Assembly: GCF_030269925.1 (NCBI RefSeq)
Contig: NC_085126.1
Coordinates: 8,372,501 to 8,436,500, forward strand
Reading direction: 5' to 3'
Source of the DNA: Bombyx mori
Lineage: Eukaryota; Arthropoda; Insecta; Lepidoptera; Bombycidae
Length of the DNA: 64,000 nucleotides
In this document: piece after piece, positions 10,753 to 19,445 of the stretch
Layout of the letters: each line of letters begins with the position of its first letter
Position numbering within the stretch: the stretch's first letter is position 1
Program-made: the position numbers and the translations under genes
Notes under the pieces: model-generated
Seen by the model: only the letters and a program-made list of their open reading frames with translations
Database searches by the model: none
What the model was told of the DNA's origin: nothing

Positions 10753-11397
10753 TGTGGTCATTCGAGCGGATGTTGGATTTCTTGAAGATAATTATTAAAC
10801 AGCGGAATTGAATAATTACATTGAAATTTGCCGTGGAGGGTATAAGCCTATAACGGATATCTGGACAAAAAACTTCAAGATAATTTACGGTGTTTATAGT
10901 AACATTATAGTAAAATATCATCACCCAACACTCGGTCAGGTAGTATGTAACCATAATTAAGGATATTAAAAGGTTAGTGCTGTTTTGTCCTGAGTTTAAC
11001 GTAGATACCTATGTGCATTGTGAATAGTTTGCCTTATCGTCTTTAATGATGATTATTTGCGAATACAATTATACGTACTCATTGTAACAGTGAAGTACAG
11101 TAGATATTTGCTACATTTATAATTGTATACTTGCATTTTAGTTAATTTTTCACCTTAGATAGTTGTTAGTGTGTAGGTAGGTATTATTAATGTTTAGTTG
11201 GCGTTAGATAGATATTAAAGAATTTAATTTGCTATAATTCAGTTAATAAAACCGTATTAGTGTACATAATAAATAATCAATTATTGTATTGTCTTTAATT
11301 TCCGACGTTAGGTAATTAGTATATCGGTATTTAGGAATTTGGTCAAAATTGAATTGTTATCAAATCAATTCCAGGTTGACTACACTCGGTTCCCAGT
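10753..11397 (+). promoter_or_regulatory. BEL/Pao 1 leader with primer binding site
   Basis: Directly after the LTR comes tggtcattcgagcgg (about 10756-10770), the form of primer site common to insect BEL/Pao elements. The remaining 600 bp are AT-rich, non-coding leader sequence with no other feature recognised. Confidence 0.7.
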
Positions 11398-14300
11398 ATG
11401 TCCGAAGAAAGAGAATTAGTTAAAAAACGAGGAAGTTTCAAGGGCCGTTTAACTGCATTTCACAACTTCCTTGATGCATCGAGTAACAAGCAGTTGACTA
11501 GTTGTGAGATCAAGGAATTACAGTTACGGATGGGTAAAATCGAGGCTTTATATGAGCAGTACGACGAGGTACAGTTGCGATTAGAATGTTTGGTAGATGA
11601 TGTCAAGGCTCAGTTCTCTGAACGTGCCGAGTTTGAGTCCCTGTATTACAAAACTCTGTCTAGGTCACATGAGTTGATAAGTAAGTATAAAAATGATAAT
11701 GAGTCCGCAAATAGTGATAAATGTTCCCGTATTAGTCAACGTAAACCTGTTAAGTTGCCCACTATACAGCTACCAAAGTTTAATGGGTGTTATAGCAATT
11801 GGTTGGAGTTCCGGGACACTTTTACTAGTCTCATTCACTGTAACGATGAAATTGATCAAATTAACAAGTTTCATTATTTGCGAGCGTCTCTGGAGGGATC
11901 TGCTGCTGTGGTAATCAATTCTATTGGGTTCTCGGCAAGCAATTATGATATAGCTTGGAAGCTAATTTGTGATCGCTTCGATAACAAAAGGTTGTTAGTA
12001 CAAAATCATGTGTCATCCTTATTTAACTTAAACACTATTTCAAAGGAATCCTCTGTTGCGTTAAAAGGTATGATCGACCAACTTAACAAGAATTTGCGCA
12101 CTTTAGAATCTTTAGGTGAACCTGTTCAGCATTGGGACACTTTGCTTATATACATAGTTACTCGTAAGTTAAGTCAGCAAACATATCGTGAGTGGGAGGA
12201 ACACAAAGGTCGCATAGACAAAGATAGCACAATAACATTTGATGCATTCCTGCAATTTATTCGCACTCGCGCTGATTTAGTAGAAACACTAGAGTTAACA
12301 CGAAATAGCAATAATCCCACTGTTGCTAAGCCTAAGTCCAATTATAATGCGATGCAATCTATGGTTATATCACAGGATTATAATAGTTCTAGTAAGCAAT
12401 GTCCCCACTGTCAAGCCGATCACATTCTAAGTAATTGTTCAGCATTTCTTGCGCTTAGTATAGACGCCCGTATCAAATTATTACCTAGTTATAAAGTCTG
12501 CTATAATTGTTTTCGTGCAGGTCACTTTGCCAATCGATGTAAAAGGCCGGGTTGCAAAATATGTAAGCGCCGGCATAACACGTTAATACATTCGTCGGAG
12601 AACAAAAGTACTACAAACTCTAGTAATAATAATCATAAAACCATGTCAAACGGGAGTTCGTCTCATCCCGTATCAACGTCATTGCCCACTGACGCCGTAA
12701 CGAGCACTAATGCGACTGCGAGTGCAAATAATTTAACGTTGTCGGCGGCCCTCAGTTCATCTTGTGGCGAGCGTAAACAACGCGGCGTGTTATTGTCCAC
12801 CGCTCTTGTCAAGTTATGTGATCAAAATGATCGTGAGCACATAGTGCGGGCCATGCTTGATAGCGGTAGCACGTCTTGTTTTATGACGGAACGATTATAT
12901 AAACGGCTTAACTTAAATTCTAGTCAGGTAAATGGTTCAGTATATGGCATTAATAACGTGAGTTCTCGCGTAGGCAAAATTTGTCAAGTCAAAATGACGT
13001 CATTAGACAATAGCTATTGCAATAAGTTTTATTGTTTTATTTTGCCATCATTAACGACTGTGGTGCCATGTCGTGAAGTCGACATTTCAGACCTGAATAT
13101 TCCTGATACCTTGTGTTTAGCTGACCCCACCTTTTATAAGCCGTCAGAAGTGGATGTCTTAATCGGTGCTGATCTCTTTTGGGACCTGGTCAGTTCACAA
13201 AGAATTCATTTAGGTTTAGATAAGCCAGTTTTATGTAAAACATTGTTAGGCTGGATTGTATCTGGGCCTGTTAGTTATAATAATAATAATAGTAAATCAT
13301 TTTCGCATGATATCTCATGTAATTTTACTCAAACCGATCCCTCTGGTAACGGTGATTTAAATAAAATTCACAAAGATTTAATAAAATTTTGGAATTTAGA
13401 GGAGGTTAACTCGCAATCTCCAAATTATTTACCCGAGGAAAAGTTGTGTGAGGAACATTTTGTCGAGAATACGACACGTTTAGAGGACGGTCATTTTTGT
13501 GTTCGTATTCCTTTAAAGCAAAGTCCTTCTATCTTAGGAGAATCTTTTCAAAGAGCTTCTAAATGTTTATATTCTTTGAAACGCAGACTAAAGTCAAAAC
13601 CTGATTTAGGTAAATTATATCGCGACTTCATGTCTGAATATGAGACTTTAGGACACATGACCGAAAATCAAAATAGTGACAGTCCCAATGGCTATTTTAT
13701 ACCTCACCACGGGGTACTGCGTGAATGTAGCACTACTACCAAACTCCGTGTAGTCTTTAATGCGAGTTGTGTTACTTCTTCGGGAGTGTCCTTCAATGGT
13801 CTGCAAATGGTTGGTCCCACGGTGCAGGACGATCTTATATCTGTGCTTCTTCGGTTTCGACAGCACAAGTTCGTCTTGTCAGCTGATGTTGCGAAGATGT
13901 ACAGGTGTGTATACGTCCACCCATCTGATAGATACCTACAACAGGTACTGTGGCGTGATAATGCTTGCGACCCTGTTAAGACGTACACATTAAATACTGT
14001 ATCGTATGGTACGGCTAGTGCACCATTTCTCGCTACGCGCTGTCTAAAGCAAATAGGTATTGACTATCAAAACAGCGCTATTAAGATGTGTTCGCATTCT
14101 GTAGGCGAGTCATACCCAGGTATCAGAGATAGGATCGCTGACGTCATCAAGCATGACTTTTACGTTGATGACCTGCTGACTGGAGGTGATGATGTAAATG
14201 AGGTTATGTTCATGCGCACCGAGGTCACCAACGCACTGGCGTCTGCTTGTATGCCACTCAGAAAGTGGAGATCCAACGTACCTGAATTAGTATCTGGAGC

Positions 14301-15483
14301 TTCACAGTCGTCGTTAGATTTAGATATGGGCTCTAATGAACCCAACAAGTTGTTAGGACTTGACTGGTCTGCTAGTTACGATGAATTGGGCTTTTCATGT
14401 TCTACGCTATCTTCTAAAGTTTCTGCGACTAAGCGAGACATACTTTCTGCCATTGCACGTATTTTTGACCCCCTAGGACTTTTATCTCCTTGCGTAGTTA
14501 CCATGAAAATGTTATTACAAAGAATGTGGTTGGATAAACTCTCATGGGATGAGCCGTTAACCCCGGTACTTAATGATATTTGGAATAACACTGTGAAAGC
14601 ATTGCCACTTATCAATGATTTCCGTGTTCCACGACTCGTGTGTGATTCATTTGCGAACGCAGAATTACACATTTTCACGGACGCATCTGAGCGTGCGTAT
14701 GGCGCCTGCGCCTATGTGCGCAGCACCAATGACCAGGGTAAATTTATGGTTAGTTTATTGGTCGCTAAAAGTCGAGTGGCGCCGATCAAGCCGACCACCA
14801 TTCCAAGACTGGAATTGTGTGGGGCTGTTGTAGGAGCTCGTTTGTGCGAGAAGGTCGTGAACTCACTGAGACTACAATTTAGTCAAATTTATTGCTGGAC
14901 TGACTCCACAGTCGTGTTGGGATGGTTGCAGATGTTGCCTTCTAAGTTACAGCCGTTCGTGCGAAATCGAGTTGCTGAAGTTTTAGACAAGGCGGGACAT
15001 TGTACTTGGCGACACGTCCCAACCCATCAAAACCCAGCAGACCTAATATCTCGTGGCGTGGATATTAGTGTTCTGCAATCATTGGATTTGTGGTGGAGTG
15101 GCCCTAGTTTTTTAAAGCAAGAACCGTCTCACTGGCCTTCTCAACAAAAATGGTTAGAGTCAGATAAGCTGCCTGAAACTCGACCTATTTCGTTTAGCGC
15201 TAGTGTTAGTGAAACTAAGCACTGTAATAATGCATTCATAGATTTCAATCGGTTTTCTAATTATTCAAAGCTTATTCGCAGCATAGCAACTGTCTTAAGG
15301 TTTATTAAAATGTGTAGAAAAAATCCTCCTCACAGTAAATTTCTATCACAATCAGAGTTGCAGGATGCATTGAATATAATTATAATTATAAGTCAAATTG
15401 AATCCTTTCCCGAATATAAATTATTAATTAATAATCAGAAATTGCCTAATAAAGCGCTCTTATTAAATTTAATGTGTTTATAG
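11398..15483 (+). CDS. BEL/Pao gag-pol polyprotein (gag, protease, RT, RNase H)
   Basis: 1361 codons from ATG 11398. In order: a DUF1759-type gag region (LPKFNGCYSNWLEFRDTF, about residue 125); Cys/His knuckles (CYNCFRAGHFANRC, about 368); an aspartic protease MLDSGSTSCF (about 485); RT with VVFNASCVTSSGVSFNGLQ (about 785) and the catalytic FYVDDLLTGG (about 920); and RNase H IFTDASERAYGACAYV (about 1091). It would copy the element RNA into cDNA in cytoplasmic particles. The frame ends LLLNLMCL at 15483, where integrase continues in a second frame, so one base has been gained or lost near 15470. Everything before that looks undamaged. Confidence 0.92.
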   Translation: MSEERELVKKRGSFKGRLTAFHNFLDASSNKQLTSCEIKELQLRMGKIEALYEQYDEVQLRLECLVDDVKAQFSERAEFESLYYKTLSRSHELISKYKNDNESANSDKCSRISQRKPVKLPTIQLPKFNGCYSNWLEFRDTFTSLIHCNDEIDQINKFHYLRASLEGSAAVVINSIGFSASNYDIAWKLICDRFDNKRLLVQNHVSSLFNLNTISKESSVALKGMIDQLNKNLRTLESLGEPVQHWDTLLIYIVTRKLSQQTYREWEEHKGRIDKDSTITFDAFLQFIRTRADLVETLELTRNSNNPTVAKPKSNYNAMQSMVISQDYNSSSKQCPHCQADHILSNCSAFLALSIDARIKLLPSYKVCYNCFRAGHFANRCKRPGCKICKRRHNTLIHSSENKSTTNSSNNNHKTMSNGSSSHPVSTSLPTDAVTSTNATASANNLTLSAALSSSCGERKQRGVLLSTALVKLCDQNDREHIVRAMLDSGSTSCFMTERLYKRLNLNSSQVNGSVYGINNVSSRVGKICQVKMTSLDNSYCNKFYCFILPSLTTVVPCREVDISDLNIPDTLCLADPTFYKPSEVDVLIGADLFWDLVSSQRIHLGLDKPVLCKTLLGWIVSGPVSYNNNNSKSFSHDISCNFTQTDPSGNGDLNKIHKDLIKFWNLEEVNSQSPNYLPEEKLCEEHFVENTTRLEDGHFCVRIPLKQSPSILGESFQRASKCLYSLKRRLKSKPDLGKLYRDFMSEYETLGHMTENQNSDSPNGYFIPHHGVLRECSTTTKLRVVFNASCVTSSGVSFNGLQMVGPTVQDDLISVLLRFRQHKFVLSADVAKMYRCVYVHPSDRYLQQVLWRDNACDPVKTYTLNTVSYGTASAPFLATRCLKQIGIDYQNSAIKMCSHSVGESYPGIRDRIADVIKHDFYVDDLLTGGDDVNEVMFMRTEVTNALASACMPLRKWRSNVPELVSGASQSSLDLDMGSNEPNKLLGLDWSASYDELGFSCSTLSSKVSATKRDILSAIARIFDPLGLLSPCVVTMKMLLQRMWLDKLSWDEPLTPVLNDIWNNTVKALPLINDFRVPRLVCDSFANAELHIFTDASERAYGACAYVRSTNDQGKFMVSLLVAKSRVAPIKPTTIPRLELCGAVVGARLCEKVVNSLRLQFSQIYCWTDSTVVLGWLQMLPSKLQPFVRNRVAEVLDKAGHCTWRHVPTHQNPADLISRGVDISVLQSLDLWWSGPSFLKQEPSHWPSQQKWLESDKLPETRPISFSASVSETKHCNNAFIDFNRFSNYSKLIRSIATVLRFIKMCRKNPPHSKFLSQSELQDALNIIIIISQIESFPEYKLLINNQKLPNKALLLNLMCL

Positions 15484-16712
15484 ATAGTAATAAAATAATG
15501 CGTGTCGGAGGACGCTTAGCAAATTCTGAATTTTCTTTTGATAAAAAACACCCTATAATTTTACAGTCCACTCACAAATTTACCAAGTTACTGTTCGAGT
15601 ATGAACATGTAAAACTAATGCATGCGGGCCCTCAATTATTGCTAGCTTCGATTAGAGAATCGTACTGGCCCATAGGCGGACGAAGTTTAGCAAAGAGTTG
15701 TTATCGTAATTGCGTGCGTTGTTGTCGCATGTCGGGTAGAACGATTACTCCGTTGATGGGTAGCTTACCACAGCAGCGTCTCCTTCCAGGCGGTTATCCT
15801 TTTGAAAGCACTGGTGTGGATTATGCTGGTCCCATCATGGCTGCTAGTAGGCAAGGTCGAGGATGTAGGCTATTAAAAGTGTACATAGCAATCTTTGTGT
15901 GTTTCACCACCAAGGCTATTCACCTGGAGCTGGTTAGTGACTTAACCAGCAATAAATATTTACTAGCCCTATATAGATTTATTTCACGACGGGGAAAACC
16001 TACTAACATCTACTCAGACAACGGTACCTCTTTCGTTGGTGCATGCAGTGAACTTTCGAGGTTCCTTAAATCTGATTGTGATTCCTTGGGCGAGCAACTA
16101 GCTAATGACGGGATTAAATTCCATTTTATCCCAGCGTACACCCCTCATTTTGGCGGACTCTGGGAAGCGGGTGTCAAGTCGACAAAATACCATCTCAGGC
16201 GAGTGTTGGGAAATTGTAATCTCACTTTTGAAGAACTTAACACCACGTTAGTCCAGATTGAGGCTATATTAAATTCACGTCCGCTGACGCCGCTGTCTTC
16301 CGATCCAGCAGACTGCACTCCACTGACTCCGGGTCATTTTCTTGTTGGTCGGCCGCTTACGTCACTTCCGCAACAAGATGTACAGGACTACTCCGCTACT
16401 TCACTGTCTCGCTTTCAACGGATCGAGCAACTTCGCCAGCATTTTTGGGCTCGTTGGAGCAAAGAGTTTGTGTCTGAGTTGCAGCAAAGGACCAAATGGC
16501 ACACTTGCAAAGACACACTGAAGCTTGGATCCTTGGTTATTATAAAGGAGGATCATCTACCTCCCCTCAAATGGAGATTAGGAAGAGTCGTCGCCGTCCA
16601 TCCAGGGTCAGATGGGATTGTTCGCGTGGCAGATATTAAAACCACCACTGGAGTCATCCGCAGAGCCTTTAACAGGATTTGCCCACTGCCCGTTGATTCT
16701 ACATTGGGTTGA
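15474..16712 (+). CDS. BEL/Pao integrase, separated from pol by a frameshift
   Basis: The frame starts within the end of gag-pol and reads IMRVGGRLANSEF, the usual start of the zinc-binding HHCC domain. This runs through HAGPQLLLASIRESYWP and CYRNCVRCC. The core keeps all three acidic residues: GVDYAGP, IYSDNGTSFVG and FGGLWEAGVKS. The C-terminal DUF5641-type domain ends PPLKWRLGRVVAVHPGSDG and RICPLPVD. Function in intact copies: insertion of cDNA into the genome. It depends on pol for expression, so the shift at about 15470-15483 would silence it unless translational frameshifting occurs. Confidence 0.9.
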   Translation: MFIDSNKIMRVGGRLANSEFSFDKKHPIILQSTHKFTKLLFEYEHVKLMHAGPQLLLASIRESYWPIGGRSLAKSCYRNCVRCCRMSGRTITPLMGSLPQQRLLPGGYPFESTGVDYAGPIMAASRQGRGCRLLKVYIAIFVCFTTKAIHLELVSDLTSNKYLLALYRFISRRGKPTNIYSDNGTSFVGACSELSRFLKSDCDSLGEQLANDGIKFHFIPAYTPHFGGLWEAGVKSTKYHLRRVLGNCNLTFEELNTTLVQIEAILNSRPLTPLSSDPADCTPLTPGHFLVGRPLTSLPQQDVQDYSATSLSRFQRIEQLRQHFWARWSKEFVSELQQRTKWHTCKDTLKLGSLVIIKEDHLPPLKWRLGRVVAVHPGSDGIVRVADIKTTTGVIRRAFNRICPLPVDSTLG

Positions 16713-16745
16713 AAGCGCACCTGCTGCTTCCAACGTCCGGGGGCA

Positions 16746-16921
16746 TGTCCGAGCAAAGAGCCTGCTCGTTTGCAGATAGCAAATACACGCGCAAGCCAAT
16801 TGGGGTTAATTAATTTTAAGTTCATTCATTCCATCTTTGTTCGTCATCAAGGCAATACAAGTATTTTTACATGACACTATTTTGGAGTTTTTATGAAGAG
16901 TCCCCATTCATTTCCCCTACA
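16746..16921 (+). repeat. 3' LTR of BEL/Pao 1
   Basis: Second copy of the 176-bp LTR, followed by the target duplication tatta at 16922-16926. A purine-rich stretch (gtccgggggca, about 16735-16745) just before it serves as the likely polypurine tract. Confidence 0.9.
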
Positions 16922-16926
16922 TATTA

Positions 16927-17111
16927 TTATGACAAAACCTAACAAATACTATTTAGGTAGCTACAATTTTAGACAAGTAGCAAACTCGCTACATTATTTT
17001 TTACATATTTATCTAGCCATGAATTTGGCTAATCAACCTACTGCTTCTTTTGAGCAGGAAAAAAATATGACATTTATTAATTTGGAATCCGTTCCAAGTA
17101 ATTTAAATTAA
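16927..17111 (+). pseudogene. LINE ORF1, last part
   Basis: It resumes the ORF1 frame after the BEL/Pao insertion: YYLGSYNFRQVANSLHYFLH and FINLESVPSNLN, then a stop at about 17111. Removing the retrotransposon and one tatta copy makes the two halves contiguous. Confidence 0.6.
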
Positions 17112-17188
17112 ATCCTAAGACAACAGAGTTTACCTCTTGCAGTAAACATGATTTATTTGGACACAACCCATCAACCAATAATGTTTAT

Positions 17189-17542
17189 TTGAAAACAACT
17201 GTGATCAACCTGGTGCATCAGAACTTACAAGGTTTGATGGGTAAAGAACTTGAAATTGATTTGTTCCTAGATTTTAATAAAGTCAATGTTCTATGTGTAA
17301 CTGAACATTGGCTTAAAAAATATGAATTGAATTGTAATTTTAAAAATCACCAGGTTGTGAGTTCCTTCTGCAGAGAGAATGCTATACGAGGTGGCTCACT
17401 GATCATTGTTAATAAAGATTATAAATGTAAGGAACGTAGAGACATTGTGAGCCTCTCTGTGGAACGGATTATTGAAATGGCCTGTGTAGAGCTTGAGCGA
17501 TTCATTGTTGTAAGTGTGTACAGACCTCCTGATGCGTTATAT
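17189..17542 (+). pseudogene. LINE ORF2, endonuclease N-terminal part
   Basis: Reads INLVHQNLQGLMGKELEI, LCVTEHWLKK, then IVVSVYRPPDAL, the start and middle of an AP-type endonuclease that nicks the target DNA. It is interrupted after tat (TSD atat, 17539-17542) by the TIR transposon and continues at 19442. Confidence 0.8.
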
Positions 17543-17847
17543 CTAGGGTCAGCAGACTAAAGCACATAAGTCAAAAAACTCGACTTTACAGGAATTAAAA
17601 AAAACTATTTAGAACCTTATACATTAACAAACTTAATAATGTTTATTTGAATTATATAAGTCTATAACACTAACTTATTATTAAAATTAAATATTTTAAA
17701 GTAAATGTGATTATTTAATAATTAGATGACTTAAGTTATAAGGAACACAATAATAGTATGAGTTAAGTGAAAAAGATCAACAATTAAGATATATATTATA
17801 ATAATATAAGTCATAAATATAAATATAAATATCAATTCAATGTTTAA

Positions 17848-19032
17848 TTAAAATTCTTCTTCTTCATCGAGTTCTAAAATATCTGGATCAGTATTTCGTA
17901 AAGTTTCCAACGTGGGAAGACTTATGTAAAATTCATGGAAAATATCTAGTATTAAAGGGAGCAGCGGAATTAAATCATTTTTTTTCTCGATGGATATGGG
18001 TAATGGCTGTATAGATATTATATCATCAGTTTGAGAACCTCCTATGGATGATCTCCTTTTCATAGCAACTGTCTTTATAAAATTGACACTTTCATCTAAC
18101 GGTTTCATTAAACGTCCTCGGCAGACAGGTTCACGTTTACCCTGCACAGTAAAAAAGTATTTTTATGTCTTCATTCTAAGCTTTTGCTTTTCAGGTTCAA
18201 TAGCTCGTATTCTTTGCTTAGATTTATCTTGAATTTCCATTAAAGACGCCAAGTATGCAGATCTTTTTACATATGACCCCATTTGCCAATATTCTGTAAA
18301 TATGGCATGCCTATCAGCTAATGGTTTACGTTCTTTACATTTCATTCTGCAAACAGGTAACTCTTTCAAATTCAAAATCATTTATTTGAACTTAGATGTC
18401 AGTATAACACACTTGTTGAATGTCAAAATATAAATAACAATGTAAACTCTACCACCGGCTCCAAAAAAAGCCACAGTCTTGAGAAGAACCGGCGAAACAA
18501 ACTCAGCAGCCTTTTTTTTTTGTTTTTTCTCAAATTTTTTTTTCATAGTGCGATCTGATATACATTTTCCTTTTAAAGTTTTGTATGCCTGTCCTAAGTT
18601 ACGTTTTATTTTTTCTCTTTTTATAGTACGCAATACTCTTTTTTGGAGACACATTAGGATTCATTGAAATTTCATCACAAGTACTTGAACTTGATGTGAT
18701 TGGAAGTCTCGGTAATTCATAACATGGATCTCGTACAAAATCATCACTAGAGAAGTCAAATACAGAATAGTATGTTAAACTACTGACTTGACCTGATGAT
18801 GTTGACGGTATAGGATCGTCTACTACTAGGTTCTCTGTGTTCAAAATCGACTGTTGACTTACATTTTCTAAAAAAGGACAAGACAATTATCTATTTATAA
18901 TGATATAATATTGATATAATTACGTAATTTGCAAATCATAATTTAGAAGGTATGTGAAAATATACCTTCATTGCTTTCCAGATGAGTGGATAACGTCATT
19001 TCAACTAATTTCTTGCCTCTTTGAATATTCAT
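17848..19032 (-). pseudogene. Spliced gene of the TIR transposon; Cys-rich multicopy insect family
   Basis: ATG at 19032. Exon 1 is 18966-19032. A 98-bp intron with GT...AG ends (18868-18965) keeps the frame into exon 2. Exon 2 has the acidic, Ser-rich stretch DDPIPSTSSGQV, then after a one-base slip in an A-run (about 18640) KIKRNLGQAYKTLKGK. After a LINE fragment (18362-18511) comes VCRMKCKERKPLADRHAIF and TEYWQMGSYVKRSAYL, then an acidic end DILELDEEEEF (stop about 17848). The pattern RN.G.AY ... C..KC ... W.LG ... is one I know from a large insect protein family often found in transposons. No catalytic core is seen, so this copy is probably non-autonomous. Confidence 0.6.
18362..18511 (-). 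repeat. 3' end fragment of a CR1/Jockey-group LINE inside the transposon gene
   Basis: On the minus strand: gctgctgagtttgtttcgcc, ..., gacattcaacaagtgtg, ..., ending in tgattttgaatttgaa. The same words occur in the same order in the 3' UTR of the host LINE (22085-22220: gctgagtttcttgcc, gacgttcaacaagtatg, ttgatttgatttgaa). So a short 5'-truncated copy of a related LINE landed in the transposon's gene. Confidence 0.7.
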
Positions 19033-19445
19033 CTTAAATAATTAAAATACTTAAGCTACTACTGTGCACAATCGACAACATTAGTAAATTAAAACCACTT
19101 ACCGAAGTATTGTTTACGTTATAAATATTTTTAAGTAACCACTTTCTCTAAAGAAATGTTACATTTTGATGTTCTTTATAACATAAGTCAAACTTCTTAC
19201 GTTAATAACTTTGTACTTATGGTGTTCCTTAGAACATAAGTCCAGTTATGTTTTTTAGTTCGTTTGATTATATTAGGATTTGATAAGGTTGATACAGAAC
19301 GCCGCTTGAATACGCCATGAAATACTTGACTTTGATTTATGTGCTTTAGTCAGATTGTGTGTTGAGCAAAATGTAAACCGATGATGTAATAAAAAATAAA
19401 TTGAAATTTTTGACTTATGTGCTTTAGTCTGCCGACCCTAGATAT

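Larger units (their letters stand above)
10577..16921 (+). mobile_element. BEL/Pao LTR retrotransposon, nearly intact
   Basis: 176-bp direct terminal repeats (10577-10752 and 16746-16921) start tg and end ca. They differ at one place I can see (acaagacac against acatgacac). The target duplication is tatta at 10572-10576 and 16922-16926. Leader 10753-11397, one long gag-pol frame and a frameshifted integrase fill the interior. It sits inside LINE ORF1. Near-identical LTRs point to a fairly recent insertion. Confidence 0.95.
17543..19441. mobile_element. TIR DNA transposon in LINE ORF2
   Basis: 34-bp terminal inverted repeats (17543-17576 and 19408-19441; start ctagggtc(a/g)gcagact, 1 mismatch seen) with a target duplication atat at 17539-17542 and 19442-19445. 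Removal restores the LINE reading frame. Subterminal inverted copies (gacttaagttataagg at about 17728 and its complement near 19183) add to the ends. It carries one minus-strand gene with an intron but no DDE catalytic domain that I can find. The superfamily is not assigned. Confidence 0.9.

Noticed and set aside
13704..13988. Minus-strand frames inside BEL/Pao 1
   Set aside because: Shadows of the RT-coding strand.
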